64,000 nucleotides of DNA from Nitrospira sp. (GCA_030444405.1 JARFPM010000005.1:1-64000); one strand, 5' to 3'. Counted from the first letter of the stretch, positions 53,519 through 63,027 are shown. Numbers and translations are program-made. Notes: generated from the letters alone by a model not told the origin.

Positions 53519-54329
53519 TCCAACGCTCACACAAAGCATCTCGTTTGTGGGTGGTGGCCGGATGGCTGAGGCATTGATCAGTGGGGTGCTGTCTTCAAAG
53601 GGCTACAAGGCCCACCAGATCTACGTCGCTGATCCGGATACGGCCCGGCTGGACCATCTCAAGAGGCAGTACGGCATTCAGATTAGCCTCACGAATCATG
53701 AGGCGGTAGTCTCGGCAGATGTCGTCGTGTTGGCCGTGAAACCCCAGGTAACGGCCGAAGTCCTCAAAGAGATCGCAGATGTCTTGACGAAACGGCTGGT
53801 GATCTCGGTGATTGCGGGAGTGCGAATCAGGCGAATTATGGAGGCTTGTGGGCCGCAGACTCGCGTTATTCGCGCGATGCCGAATATGCCGGCGATGGTA
53901 GGCGAAGGGATGACTGCCTTGGCGATCGGTCCCGGGGTAGGGGAAAATGAGGTGGCATGTGCACGACAGATCTTTGAATCGGTTGGGAGAGTTGTGCCTG
54001 TTGATGAGCTGTTCATGGATGCCGTGACCGGGGTGAGCGGAAGCGGGCCGGCATACGTCTTTCTCATGATCGAAGCGATGGCCGATGGCGGCGTCAAGAT
54101 GGGTTTGCCGCGGGAGACGGCCAGTCTTCTTGCAGCCCAAACCGTTTTGGGTGCGGCACGGATGGTCTTAGAAACGGGGCAGCATCCGGCGCGTCTGAAG
54201 GATCAGGTAGCGTCCCCCGGGGGAACGACGATAGCCGGTCTGCATCGGCTGGAACAAGGAGGGCTTCGGGCCGTGTTGATCGACGCCGTTGAGGCCGCGA
54301 CGAAGCGTTCTCAGGAGCTTGGAGGCTGA
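53511..54329 (+). CDS. proC: Pyrroline-5-carboxylate reductase
   Basis: A 272-residue reductase: 'SFVGGGRMAEALISG' dinucleotide site, 'VLAVKPQ', 'RAMPNMPAMVGEGMTAL' and 'VTGVSGSGPAYVF' with the C-terminal 'VASPGGTTIAGL'. It makes proline from pyrroline-5-carboxylate. ATG 53511 overlaps yggS; its stop overlaps yggT (TGATG). Confidence 0.95.
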   Translation: MSSPTLTQSISFVGGGRMAEALISGVLSSKGYKAHQIYVADPDTARLDHLKRQYGIQISLTNHEAVVSADVVVLAVKPQVTAEVLKEIADVLTKRLVISVIAGVRIRRIMEACGPQTRVIRAMPNMPAMVGEGMTALAIGPGVGENEVACARQIFESVGRVVPVDELFMDAVTGVSGSGPAYVFLMIEAMADGGVKMGLPRETASLLAAQTVLGAARMVLETGQHPARLKDQVASPGGTTIAGLHRLEQGGLRAVLIDAVEAATKRSQELGG

Positions 54330-54625
54330 TGTTTGTAGTAGGAAATACGTTGTTAGGGATCGCTACGGTACTTGACTATGCGCTGACGTTCTATACCTGG
54401 ATCGTCATTGCCCGAGCGCTGATTTCTTGGGTGAATCCGGATCCGTGGAATCCAATCGTTCAATTCCTCACTCGTGCCACTGAACCGGTTCTGGCCCCGA
54501 TCCGACGACGATTGGGCTGGGGCATGGGGATGGATCTGTCGCCATTGGTCGTCATCGTGACTATCTGGTTTTTACAGATTGCGGTCGTACAGTCGATTAA
54601 GGACCTCGCGGTAAGGATGAATTGA
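54329..54625 (+). CDS. YggT family membrane protein
   Basis: A 98-residue protein with two hydrophobic segments and the motif 'SWVNPDPWNPIVQFLTRATEPVLAPIRR' region typical of one-copy YggT proteins. YggT is linked to osmotic tolerance and, next to divIVA, to division-site or cell-shape control. Coupled to proC by TGATG. Confidence 0.92.
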   Translation: MFVVGNTLLGIATVLDYALTFYTWIVIARALISWVNPDPWNPIVQFLTRATEPVLAPIRRRLGWGMGMDLSPLVVIVTIWFLQIAVVQSIKDLAVRMN

Positions 54626-54644
54626 CTCAACCAAGGGGGAGGCC

Positions 54645-55157
54645 ATGAAGATCACACCGCTCGACATTCAACAGATGGTCTTTCAAGTTAAGCTTCGTGG
54701 CTATGACCGTGAAGAGGTCAACCGCTTTTTAGAAGAGATTGCACAAACCGTCGAATTCCTGAACCGTGACAATGCCATGTTGCGTGACCGCATTGCGTCG
54801 CTTGAGCAACAGGTCTCGGAATTGAAACGGACAGAGGCGACCTTGTCTACCACGTTGGTCTCGGCGCAGTCCTTGGCTGAGGATGTCAAGCGAAGCGCAC
54901 AACGCGATGCCGAGTTGATCGTCAAAGAAGCGGAGTTGAAAGCCAGCGAACTGTTCCGGCAAGCGCGAGTCGAGCTGGGCAACACGCAGCGAGACCTGTC
55001 TGTGCTGCAGAAGCAGCGGCTGCTCATGGTCGAGCGGATGCGGGCGACGCTTCATACTTTCGAGCGGATGTTGGACGTGGAAGCAAGTGAAGCGTACCAG
55101 GATCATGGCGTCATGCAGGAAGAAAAGCTGGAAGGGGAATCCAGCCCTGCCCGTTGA
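54645..55157 (+). CDS. DivIVA domain protein
   Basis: A 170-residue coiled-coil protein. The N-terminal 'ITPLDIQQMVFQVKLRGYDREEVNRFLEEI' region is the membrane-curvature-binding DivIVA module; from residue 35 on, it is a heptad-rich coiled coil with many Glu, Gln and Leu residues. DivIVA proteins organise poles and division sites. It ends the cluster and follows yggT by 19 bases. Confidence 0.92.
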   Translation: MKITPLDIQQMVFQVKLRGYDREEVNRFLEEIAQTVEFLNRDNAMLRDRIASLEQQVSELKRTEATLSTTLVSAQSLAEDVKRSAQRDAELIVKEAELKASELFRQARVELGNTQRDLSVLQKQRLLMVERMRATLHTFERMLDVEASEAYQDHGVMQEEKLEGESSPAR

Positions 55158-55234
55158 CCGCTTCCGGTTGATGGTGCCGCCGCTGCGTAGTGCTCGATCG
55201 TTGTCCTGAGTGTCTTCCCTCGATCATCATCCCG

Positions 55235-56371
55235 ATGCCCGATCTCAGTGTTATCCAAACAGCACTCAATCGAGCCGTTACCGATGGGGTCTTCCCGGGA
55301 GCCGTATTGGCGGTGCGGTGCGGAGATAGACCGGTTTCTCGCTTTTATGCGGGTCATCTTTCAACCGTCCCTCCAGGATCCCCCGTCAGTACCTCCACAA
55401 TGTATGACCTGGCTTCGTTGACGAAACCGTTGGCAACCGTCACGGCCCTCGTTCTATTGATGCAGAAAGGCAGTTGCCGGCTTGATGACCGTGTGGCCGA
55501 CCATCTCCCGGAATGTACCGATGCCTCCATCGGCTCTGCGACGATTCGTCACCTCCTGACGCATTCGTCTGGATTGCCTGGTTGGCGTGGATTCTATGAA
55601 CGGCTAAGTCCGGATGGAACAATTCCTTCGTCGTCTGGGGAGAGGGAACAAGCGAAAAAGGCTATGCTCAGCCTGATTCGGTCTGAGGTACCCGTCTATG
55701 AACGGGGCACACGGAGCCTTTACAGTGATCTCGGTTTCATATTGCTCGGGCTCATTGTTGAACGAAACAGCGGACAATCGATGAGTGACTATTTTCTGGA
55801 TCACATTGTGCGCCCTCTGCGAGGGCCACGAATTGGATTTATCCTGCCCGACCGGCTTCATGCATTTTCTGACAGTGCAAATGACGAGACCAGTGCTGTG
55901 GCGCCGACGGAGGTTGATGCATGGCGAGGGCACCTCTTATGTGGAGAAGTGCACGATCAGAATGCTGCCGCTTTGGGTGGCGAAGCTGGTCATGCCGGAC
56001 TATTTGGTACTGTCGATGCGGTGTTGGCGATCTCGGGCGAGTGGTTGCGAGCCTACTATGGTCGAGCGACGATCCTCGACCGCACACTGGTCCAGGAATT
56101 TACACGACGACAGAAACCGGAAGGATCTTCCAGTTGGGCGCTCGGGTGGGACACTGTATCGATGCCGTCCTCTGCAGGACGCTATTTCGCAGCCCGATCG
56201 TTTGGCCACCTCGGCTATACGGGGACTTCAGTCTGGATCGACCCAGTGCGAGATTTAGAAGTCGTGCTGCTCTCGAATCGTGTGCATCCCTCGAGCCGGA
56301 ATGAAGCGATCCGGGAATTTCGTCCTGCGATTCATGATTTGGTGTTTCAGGAATTCATCGGCTCCGGTTAA
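55235..56371 (+). CDS. Serine hydrolase, beta-lactamase/CubicO family
   Basis: A 378-residue beta-lactamase-fold hydrolase. The active-site SxxK is 'ASLTKP', the second motif is 'YSDLG' and the third is 'HLGYTGT'. There is no clear signal peptide from ATG 55235, so a cytoplasmic esterase or peptidase role is as likely as wall-related function. It follows divIVA by 77 bases. The frame open from 55190 adds fifteen residues without features. Confidence 0.85.
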   Translation: MPDLSVIQTALNRAVTDGVFPGAVLAVRCGDRPVSRFYAGHLSTVPPGSPVSTSTMYDLASLTKPLATVTALVLLMQKGSCRLDDRVADHLPECTDASIGSATIRHLLTHSSGLPGWRGFYERLSPDGTIPSSSGEREQAKKAMLSLIRSEVPVYERGTRSLYSDLGFILLGLIVERNSGQSMSDYFLDHIVRPLRGPRIGFILPDRLHAFSDSANDETSAVAPTEVDAWRGHLLCGEVHDQNAAALGGEAGHAGLFGTVDAVLAISGEWLRAYYGRATILDRTLVQEFTRRQKPEGSSSWALGWDTVSMPSSAGRYFAARSFGHLGYTGTSVWIDPVRDLEVVLLSNRVHPSSRNEAIREFRPAIHDLVFQEFIGSG

Positions 56372-56685
56372 GACCGGTCTGGGTGGTCGAGCCACGTTTC
56401 TTTTTCGGCAAGATAACGTGTCCCCTTGAAATTGGCCCGCGTTCTTATGCGAGTGAACCCGCAGTCTTGCAGTTTATCCACTAATTCCTTCACCGCTGCT
56501 GTAATGGTGGAGTGTGACCGACTTTCAACAACGAAGGCCTCATACATGATCTTTGCCGAGTATCCCGATGGGATCCGATTGACCAAGATGGTACGGTTGA
56601 AATATCGATCGCTCGGGTCGACCCCTTCAAGCTGATGTTTCTCGACCAATCCTTCTTTCTTAAACATCAGTGGCAACGTGCTCAT
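56368..56685 (-). CDS. Conserved hypothetical protein
   Basis: A small basic protein of 105 residues, convergent with the serine hydrolase gene and overlapping its stop by four bases. It alternates charged and hydrophobic residues as in an alpha/beta domain ('FNRTILVNRIPSGYSAKIMYEAFVVE', 'ITAAVKELVDKLQDCGFTRIRTR' regions). No family recognised. Its start is close to a gap that holds the pgsA promoter. Confidence 0.6.
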   Translation of the reverse strand: MSTLPLMFKKEGLVEKHQLEGVDPSDRYFNRTILVNRIPSGYSAKIMYEAFVVESRSHSTITAAVKELVDKLQDCGFTRIRTRANFKGTRYLAEKETWLDHPDRS

Positions 56686-56770
56686 ACTTCCTCATCCCCC
56701 CCGAAATAACAGTTGACGACAAGTCTAGACCGATCAATTATAGAAGGTCATCTGTGCAGGCTGCAACTCG

Positions 56771-56799
56771 TTGACAAGCATCGTGTTGATTACTATGAT
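56771..56799 (+). promoter_or_regulatory. Sigma70 promoter for pgsA
   Basis: TTGACA (56771-56776) and TATGAT (56794-56799) with a 17-base spacer, 41 bases before the pgsA ATG. Match to consensus is close to perfect. Confidence 0.75.
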
Positions 56800-56840
56800 G
56801 CCTCTCCTCACCCAGTCAGAGGCCCGGCCAGCTCCATCCC

Positions 56841-57383
56841 ATGAATATCCCCAATAGCCTCACGATTCTTCGGATCCTCTTGGTCCCCGTCTACATAGGG
56901 TTCATGACCTACGGCTCCTATGGGTTGGCACTCCTGACACTCCTGATCGCAGGACTGACGGATGCCATTGACGGTCATCTTGCACGTAAACTGAATCAGC
57001 GGACACGATTGGGGACTTTGCTTGATCCCCTTGCCGACAAGCTACTGCTCACGTCGAGCTTCATCTCGCTGGCGATGCTGCATCTGGTGCCGTCTTGGCT
57101 GGTCATCTTGGTCGTGAGCCGCGACATTATTCTCCTAATAGGGACTGTGGTGGCTCATGTCACCAATACACCGATTAATGTGACTCCGACGTTCTTGGGG
57201 AAAGGGACGACGTTGTTTCAGTTGAGCTACGTTCTTTTGATTGTCCTCTTGACATGGCGAGGGCTCGACCGTTCCATGCTCACTCCACTCGTCGTGCTGA
57301 TGGTTGGGTTCACCCTTGCCTCAGGGTTACATTACCTTTATCGAGGGTATCGAGATACGAATACCGCCCCCCCGTTTGCCTAA
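56841..57383 (+). CDS. pgsA: CDP-diacylglycerol--glycerol-3-phosphate 3-phosphatidyltransferase
   Basis: A 180-residue membrane enzyme with the CDP-alcohol motif 'TDAIDGHLARKLNQRTRLGTLLDPLADK' region (D-x2-DG-x2-AR-x8-G-x3-D-x3-D). 'IPNSLTILRILLVPVYIG' opens it in the standard way for PgsA, which makes phosphatidylglycerol phosphate. It stands alone between its own promoter and the pilC promoter. Confidence 0.93.
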   Translation: MNIPNSLTILRILLVPVYIGFMTYGSYGLALLTLLIAGLTDAIDGHLARKLNQRTRLGTLLDPLADKLLLTSSFISLAMLHLVPSWLVILVVSRDIILLIGTVVAHVTNTPINVTPTFLGKGTTLFQLSYVLLIVLLTWRGLDRSMLTPLVVLMVGFTLASGLHYLYRGYRDTNTAPPFA

Positions 57384-57439
57384 TGGCCTTGGCTGCGCAT
57401 AGGACCTTTTCGGTAGCCCGGTAAATAATTCAATAGTTT

Positions 57440-57468
57440 TTGACAGGTTTCCGACCCACCGGTAGACT
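57440..57468 (+). promoter_or_regulatory. Sigma70 promoter for pilC
   Basis: TTGACA (57440-57445) and TAGACT (57463-57468) with a 17-base spacer, 61 bases before the pilC ATG. Confidence 0.7.
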
Positions 57469-57529
57469 CGCTTCGTAGTCCTAGCCTTCCGTACAACCGG
57501 CTCGGAGAACCATAACAGGACAAGAATCT

Positions 57530-58744
57530 ATGGCCACGTTTGCATATGTTGGGCGGAGCAAATCAGGAGCGGTGAAGAAAGGCGAACTCGTCGCGAAGTC
57601 ACGCGATGAGGCTGTGGAACAACTCCGCAAACAAAGCGTGGTGGTGACGAGTCTCGAAGAGAAGGCCGCGAAGCAGGGATTCAGCTTTAGTCTGGGAAGT
57701 GGGGTAAGTGAAAAAGACTTGGTCGTATTTACAAGGCAATTCGGGACCATGATTAATGCCGGTTTGCCCTTGATCCAGTGTCTGGAAATCTTATCGACGC
57801 AATCGGAGAATGCGGCTCTGAGGAAATCTGTGGGTGAGATCAAAGTCCAAGTCGAGGGAGGTTCGACGTTTTCCGATGCCCTCCGCAAACACCCCAAAAT
57901 CTTCGATGACTTATACGTGAACATGGTGCATGCGGGAGAAGTCGGAGGGTTGCTCGATACCATTCTTGGTCGTCTCTCTAAACATATCGAGAAGGCGATG
58001 AAGTTGAAGGGCCAGATCAAAAGCGCATTGGTCTATCCCGCTGCCATCGTCGGTATCGCCGCCATCGTGATCACGGTTCTGATGATCTGGGTCATCCCCG
58101 TATTTGAAAAGATGTTCAAAGAAATGTCCGGTGGGAAGATGGCGCTTCCAGGACCGACGCAGCTTGTCATCGACATGAGTAATTTTGCGCAAGGAAACTG
58201 GTACATCATTCTGGGGGTGATCATAGCAACCGTGGTGGCAGTCAAAAAATACTACGCCACTCCACAAGGCAGGTTGGCCCTCGATAAGCTCCTGCTGAAA
58301 ACGCCGGTGTTCGGAGACCTCATCAGGAAAGCTTCGGTGGCCAAATTCACGCGGACATTGGGGACTCTGTTGGCCAGCGGCGTTCCGCTACTGGAAGCCT
58401 TGACGATTTGCGCCAAGACCTCCGGGAACAAAGTGGTGGAAGGGGCGCTTCTTGATGCAAAAGTCAGCATCAGTGGAGGAAAGACGATCTCTGAACCGCT
58501 CGCCAAAAGCGGAACATTCCCCAAGATGGTCACCCACATGATCTCTGTTGGAGAATCGACGGGCGCATTGGACAATATGCTGGGGAAAATCGCGGATTTC
58601 TACGAAGATGAAGTCGACCAGGCTGTGACAAATCTCACCGCGCTCCTGGAGCCGATGATGATGGTCTTCTTGGGTGTGACGGTGGGATTCATCGTGGTCG
58701 CGATGTATTTACCAATTTTCACGATGGCGTCCGCTATCGGCTAA
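57530..58744 (+). CDS. pilC: Type IV pilus inner-membrane platform protein PilC
   Basis: A 404-residue GspF/PilC protein with two cytoplasmic T2SSF domains and three membrane helices. 'LVVFTRQFGTMINAGLPLIQCLEIL' region and 'FTRTLGTLLASGVPLLEAL' are the domain starts; the C-terminal 'LLEPMMMVFLGVTVGFIVVAMYLPIF' region is diagnostic. It anchors the pilus motor. It lies before pilS-pilR; no pilB or pilin gene is in the window. Confidence 0.95.
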   Translation: MATFAYVGRSKSGAVKKGELVAKSRDEAVEQLRKQSVVVTSLEEKAAKQGFSFSLGSGVSEKDLVVFTRQFGTMINAGLPLIQCLEILSTQSENAALRKSVGEIKVQVEGGSTFSDALRKHPKIFDDLYVNMVHAGEVGGLLDTILGRLSKHIEKAMKLKGQIKSALVYPAAIVGIAAIVITVLMIWVIPVFEKMFKEMSGGKMALPGPTQLVIDMSNFAQGNWYIILGVIIATVVAVKKYYATPQGRLALDKLLLKTPVFGDLIRKASVAKFTRTLGTLLASGVPLLEALTICAKTSGNKVVEGALLDAKVSISGGKTISEPLAKSGTFPKMVTHMISVGESTGALDNMLGKIADFYEDEVDQAVTNLTALLEPMMMVFLGVTVGFIVVAMYLPIFTMASAIG

Positions 58745-59067
58745 GCGGCGCGCGGACTGACTCTGAGAAGCGGTTTCGTGGCTCCAGCAGATTGGAGGAT
58801 GAAGCCGTTCACCTCTCAGCGAACCTCTTCGTCGTCTCGATCACGAGCGACTCACTTCCCAAGGCACACTTCACCAAGATCTGCCAGGATGCCCCGCTCG
58901 GAAGAGCGGGGATGAATGGCAGCCCGTAGCGAAGCGGATGCAAAATCCCTCTTGGTTTACAAAAGCCCTGCCTGGAAGGGCGGGGTTCTTTACTCAGATT
59001 GGACCTTCATGAAGTTAGGCAAAACCTCATGATGGTGGAAGCTATCTTCTAGGCAGAGGTTCAGTTC
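58745..59067. other. Gap between pilC and pilS with two related hairpins
   Basis: These 323 bases hold no supported gene. Two hairpins share the loop GGAA and near-identical stems: CCCCGCTC/GAGCGGGG (58892-58911) and CCCTGCCT/GGGCGGGG (58966-58985, with two G-T pairs). The sequence between ('AGCCCGTAGCGAAGCGGATG' at 58921-58940) looks like the flank of an IS200/IS605-type element, but no tnpA or tnpB is present. Confidence 0.5.
58892..58985. repeat. Paired GGAA-loop hairpins, possible IS605-type end or remnant
   Basis: The second hairpin is followed by TTCTTT and could work as a terminator after pilC. The first has an 8-bp perfect stem. Subterminal hairpins of this size are typical of IS200/IS605 elements and of the RNA made from their right ends. 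Remnant status is an inference. Confidence 0.4.
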
Positions 59068-60750
59068 GTGGCAGACGTCAAGGCCAGAATTTACTGTTTA
59101 ATGGGGTGGCGAGTCGTTATCGTCACCGTGTTATTGGGGCTTTCCCTCGCATTTCAGGTCACCAAGGGCGAACGGGTTGAAACGTTCTATGCTCTGATCG
59201 TCTTCACCTATGCGGTCACGATCCTCTACGCCTTCCTGTTCCGGTGGCTCACCACTCCTGACATTCTCGTGCAATTCGCGTGGGCTCAAATTGCCGTTGA
59301 TTTCGTGCTCGAGACGGTCTTGATTGCAAGGACGGGTGGAATCGAGAGCCCGTTCGCTGTGCTCTATGTGATCAGCGTGACAGTCGCGAGTTTAATTCCG
59401 CGTCGCCGTGTGGGGCTTTTGACCGCCAACCTCTGCATCATCCTGTTTGGGATTCTAACCAATGTGCAGCTGTATGGGCTTGCTGAGGTCTGGGGGTGGC
59501 TGCCGCACTCTCACCTCAGCGCAGCTGAAACGCTCCATGCATTCGGTGTCTATGGCTTGGCGTTCTTGGTCGTCGGGTTCTTGAGTGGAGCCCTTGCGGA
59601 TCAGCTCCGACTGGCAGACCAATCGATTCGTGAAAAAGAGCAGGGGATCAGCCGCCTTCAGGCATTTCATGAGAATATCGTTCACAGTATCAGCAGTGGT
59701 GTGTTTACGACCGACAAGGCAGGGCGGATTACCTCATTCAATCCTGCGGCGCAAGAAGCCACAGGTTACGGCTTTGAGCAAGTACAGGGTCGTTCCTGGC
59801 GGGAGGTGTTCGCTTGGCATCCCAGTCAGCAGGACGAAGATGTCTCCGATAACATGCGGTTTGAAGTGGGGTGTAAGCGGTCAGACGGTAATCGGTTGAT
59901 CCTCGGCATGACGCTCTCACCATTACAGGAGCAAGGAGAGAAAACCGGGCTGGTCGGAGTTTTCAAGGATCTCACTCAGATCCGCGACCTGGAAGAAGAA
60001 ATGCGGCGTAAGGAGTGGCTTGCCAGCCTTGGAGAAATGTCGGCGGGGATGGCGCATGAAATCCGGAATCCATTGGGCGCACTTGCCGGAGCGATGCAGA
60101 TGCTTCGGAAGGATCTCCATGCCGATGAAACCAGCCAACGGCTGATGGAGATCGCAGTTCGGGAAGCGACCAGGTTGGATGCCATCATTACCGAGTTTCT
60201 TCAGTATGCCAGGCCGCCTGCACTGAATTTGGCTGAGCACGATTTAAACAAAGTCCTTGCTGAGACTCTTGATCTGGTACAACATGAAGCACGGACAAGG
60301 ACGAATATCACCATTTCAGTAGCTCCGTCCTCCGGGGACTTACCTGCGCAAGTGGATCAGGATCAAATGAAACAAGTGTTCTGGAATCTGGCGGTGAATG
60401 CCTTCGACGCTATGCCCAACGGTGGCCAGCTCACGATTGGGACGGGGTGTCGACAAATCGATGTCGGAGGCCGTAAGGCCGAAGTGGTTGAGATTTCTTT
60501 CCAAGATACAGGGGAAGGCATCCTCAAGAAAAATCTCGATAAGATTTTTCTCCCTTTCTTTACTACCAAGAAACGAGGGTCTGGATTAGGGCTGGCTGCG
60601 GTCCATCGAATTGTCGATCTGCACGGAGGGTGGATCAAGGTGGAAAGTCAGGAAGGTTACGGGACACGATTTGGAGTCTGCTTGCCTCGTACGGTCGATT
60701 CAGGAGTCAGACTGTGGCATGAAGGTAGGGAACCGTGGAAAAGATCCTAG
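59068..60750 (+). CDS. pilS: PAS-domain sensor histidine kinase (PilS-like)
   Basis: A 560-residue membrane kinase: six N-terminal helices, a PAS domain ('VHSISSGVFTTDKAGRITSFNPAAQEATG' region), the H-box 'GEMSAGMAHEIRNPLGALAG' with the phosphorylated His, and the ATP-binding 'NLAVNAFDAMP', 'DTGEGI' and 'GSGLGLAAVHRIV'. It pairs with the NtrC-type regulator that overlaps its 3' end. This is the PilS/PilR layout that controls pilin genes. GTG start 59068 follows AGAGG. Confidence 0.9.
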   Translation: MADVKARIYCLMGWRVVIVTVLLGLSLAFQVTKGERVETFYALIVFTYAVTILYAFLFRWLTTPDILVQFAWAQIAVDFVLETVLIARTGGIESPFAVLYVISVTVASLIPRRRVGLLTANLCIILFGILTNVQLYGLAEVWGWLPHSHLSAAETLHAFGVYGLAFLVVGFLSGALADQLRLADQSIREKEQGISRLQAFHENIVHSISSGVFTTDKAGRITSFNPAAQEATGYGFEQVQGRSWREVFAWHPSQQDEDVSDNMRFEVGCKRSDGNRLILGMTLSPLQEQGEKTGLVGVFKDLTQIRDLEEEMRRKEWLASLGEMSAGMAHEIRNPLGALAGAMQMLRKDLHADETSQRLMEIAVREATRLDAIITEFLQYARPPALNLAEHDLNKVLAETLDLVQHEARTRTNITISVAPSSGDLPAQVDQDQMKQVFWNLAVNAFDAMPNGGQLTIGTGCRQIDVGGRKAEVVEISFQDTGEGILKKNLDKIFLPFFTTKKRGSGLGLAAVHRIVDLHGGWIKVESQEGYGTRFGVCLPRTVDSGVRLWHEGREPWKRS

Positions 60751-62120
60751 TCGTTGATGACGAACAAAGTTTGCGCGACGTATTGAGCATCATGCTCAAA
60801 CGGGCCGGATATGCCGTGACCAGTGCCAGGGACGGCGAAGAAGCCATCGAGCTTCTAAACAGGGAAATCTTCGATCTGGTCATCACCGATTTACGGATGC
60901 CGAAGATCGATGGAATGGAGGTCCTTAAGGCCGTAAAGTCTGCCTCGCCGGAAACAGTCGTGTTGATTATCACGGCCTTTGCCACAGCGGATTCGGCCGT
61001 GGAAGCCATGAAACAGGGCGCGTACGACTATTTGACGAAGCCCTTCCAGGTCGATGAAGTCCAGTTGATCATCCGGAATGCGCTGGAAAAGCGGCGTCTC
61101 ACGACCGAGAACATGCTCCTCAAGCGGGAGATGGCCAGCCAGTCGTCATTCGCGCAGCTGGTCGGCCAAAGCGAGGCGATGCAGAAGGTGTTCGATATTG
61201 TACGGAAAGTCGCCGACTCGAAAAGCAATGTCCTCATCTGCGGTGAAAGTGGAACGGGAAAAGAGTTGGTCGCGCGTGCGATTCATTACAACAGCGCCAG
61301 AAGTACCCTCCCGTTTGTGGCCGTGAATTGCAGTGCGGTGCCGGAAACTTTGTTGGAGAGTGAGCTGTTCGGTCACATGAAGGGATCGTTCACCGGAGCG
61401 ATCTCGAACAAAGCAGGGTTGTTCGAAATCGCCAACGGAGGGACTATTTTTCTCGATGAGATCGGCGATACGACCCCGACGATTCAAGTGAAGCTGCTCC
61501 GTGTCATCCAAGAGCGTGAGTTTCGGCGAGTGGGCGGCAATCAAGACATCAAGGTCGATGTACGTGTGGTGGCCGCCACCAACAAGGATCTGGAGAAAGC
61601 GGTCGCAGAAGGTTCGTTTCGAGAAGATCTTTACTATCGCTTGGATGTGATTCCGATACGGCTCCCACCCTTGCGCATGCGCACCGGCGATATTCCTTTA
61701 CTGGTCGATCACTTTCTGGAACGATTTTCGAAGGAAGGTGGTAAGCCCAAACCCGTAATCAACCCTGAGGCGATGCACGTTTTGCTCGAGCATGAATGGC
61801 GCGGCAACGTCCGTGAGTTGGAGAATCTGATTGAGCGGATCGTCGCATTCTCGACGGAAGGACTGGTGACCGAGGCCGATGTGCGCGGATGGCTTCATCG
61901 ACCCTCGATGCAGTCGCAGCAACCGGCGATGTCGATGGATCTGACTGACGAGGGGTTGGATCTCGAAGGGCTCATCAACGGAATCGAAAAGGATCTATTG
62001 CTGAAGGCGCTTGAACGATCGAAATGGGTCAAGAGGAAAGCCGCACGGATGCTCCGTCTGAACACCAGATCGTTTCGGTATCGCTTGGAGAAGTATGCTA
62101 TAAAAGGAGGTCGTGACTAA
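60735..62120 (+). CDS. pilR: Sigma54-dependent response regulator (PilR-like)
   Basis: A 461-residue NtrC-family activator. Receiver domain residues 1-120 with phospho-acceptor Asp52 ('ITDLRMPK'); AAA+ domain with Walker A 'GESGTGKE', sigma54-contact 'GSFTGA' (Ser in place of the usual Ala) and Walker B 'GTIFLDEIGD'; Fis-type helix-turn-helix at the end ('KRKAARMLRLNTRSFRYRLEKY' region). GTG 60735 overlaps pilS by 16 bases. It overlaps ispE by eight. Confidence 0.94.
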   Translation: MEKILVVDDEQSLRDVLSIMLKRAGYAVTSARDGEEAIELLNREIFDLVITDLRMPKIDGMEVLKAVKSASPETVVLIITAFATADSAVEAMKQGAYDYLTKPFQVDEVQLIIRNALEKRRLTTENMLLKREMASQSSFAQLVGQSEAMQKVFDIVRKVADSKSNVLICGESGTGKELVARAIHYNSARSTLPFVAVNCSAVPETLLESELFGHMKGSFTGAISNKAGLFEIANGGTIFLDEIGDTTPTIQVKLLRVIQEREFRRVGGNQDIKVDVRVVAATNKDLEKAVAEGSFREDLYYRLDVIPIRLPPLRMRTGDIPLLVDHFLERFSKEGGKPKPVINPEAMHVLLEHEWRGNVRELENLIERIVAFSTEGLVTEADVRGWLHRPSMQSQQPAMSMDLTDEGLDLEGLINGIEKDLLLKALERSKWVKRKAARMLRLNTRSFRYRLEKYAIKGGRD

Positions 62121-63027
62121 CCCTGCTTCCCGATCAAGTATCTTACCTGCTTCCATTGCCGTTTTTGCACCAGCCAAGATCAACCTCGTCCTTCGTATTC
62201 TCGACCGTCGGCCTGACGGTTATCACAATCTCTGGTCTCTGATGCAGACCGTGCAATTGGAGGACGAGCTCGCGATTGCCATTAGCGACAGCCATTCGAC
62301 CATCACCTTGCGATGCGATGAATCAACCTTGAAGACGGACCCTTCCAACCTCGTATATCGCGCTGCGGCGGCGGTACTCGAAAGCAGTGGCCGAACCGTT
62401 GGATTGGACATGGTCCTTGCGAAGCGAATTCCGATGGGGGCCGGGTTGGGAGGCGGAAGTAGCGATGCAGCTGCAACAATTATCGGGCTGAACCGGCTAT
62501 TGAATTTGGAATGGTCGAGGGAGAAGATGGCCCACATCGGTCAAACACTCGGAAGCGATGTCCCGTTCTTCTTCTTTGCTCCTTCTGCGATCGTGGAAGG
62601 GCGTGGTGAAAAGGTGACACCTGTGCAAATCAAGGGGAGGCGATGGGTGGTGCTGGTTAATCCGGGGTTCCCGGTGGAAACGAAGTGGGCGTATCAGCAG
62701 CTTTCTGTAAGCCGAACAGGGGTACAGCCGCTTTTGGATGTGCATGTGGGATTGGGAAAAGCATCTGATCTCTCATGGGAAGAGGTTCTCCAAGCAGTCG
62801 AAAATGATTTTGAAGCCACGGTGTTCAAAGCTCACCCCATCCTTCACAAAATTAAGCTGAAGCTTCTCGCCGAGGGGGCCGAGACGGCTCTATTGTCGGG
62901 GAGCGGTGCAACAGTGTTTGGTGTGTTTCGTGACGAGACGCCAGCGCGGCAGGCCCAGTTAAGTTTCCGTACGGAATCCCATTTCAAAGCCTATACCGTT
63001 TCAACCCTCTCTGCCCTCCGTCAGTAA
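62113..63027 (+). CDS. ispE: 4-diphosphocytidyl-2-C-methyl-D-erythritol kinase
   Basis: A 304-residue GHMP kinase: 'APAKINLVLRILDRRPDGYH' region, 'PMGAGLGGGSSDAAATI' phosphate loop and 'LSGSGATVFGV'. It phosphorylates CDP-ME in the methylerythritol phosphate route to isoprenoids. GTG 62113 lies only two bases after AAGGAGG, a tight spacing; no better in-frame start exists before the family's first motif. Overlap with pilR suggests shared transcription. Confidence 0.94.
   Translation: MTNPASRSSILPASIAVFAPAKINLVLRILDRRPDGYHNLWSLMQTVQLEDELAIAISDSHSTITLRCDESTLKTDPSNLVYRAAAAVLESSGRTVGLDMVLAKRIPMGAGLGGGSSDAAATIIGLNRLLNLEWSREKMAHIGQTLGSDVPFFFFAPSAIVEGRGEKVTPVQIKGRRWVVLVNPGFPVETKWAYQQLSVSRTGVQPLLDVHVGLGKASDLSWEEVLQAVENDFEATVFKAHPILHKIKLKLLAEGAETALLSGSGATVFGVFRDETPARQAQLSFRTESHFKAYTVSTLSALRQ

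Noticed and set aside
58745-59067. IS605 transposase or TnpB gene
   Set aside because: No frame encodes the expected DDE-like or zinc-finger C-terminal motifs; only end-like hairpins are seen.
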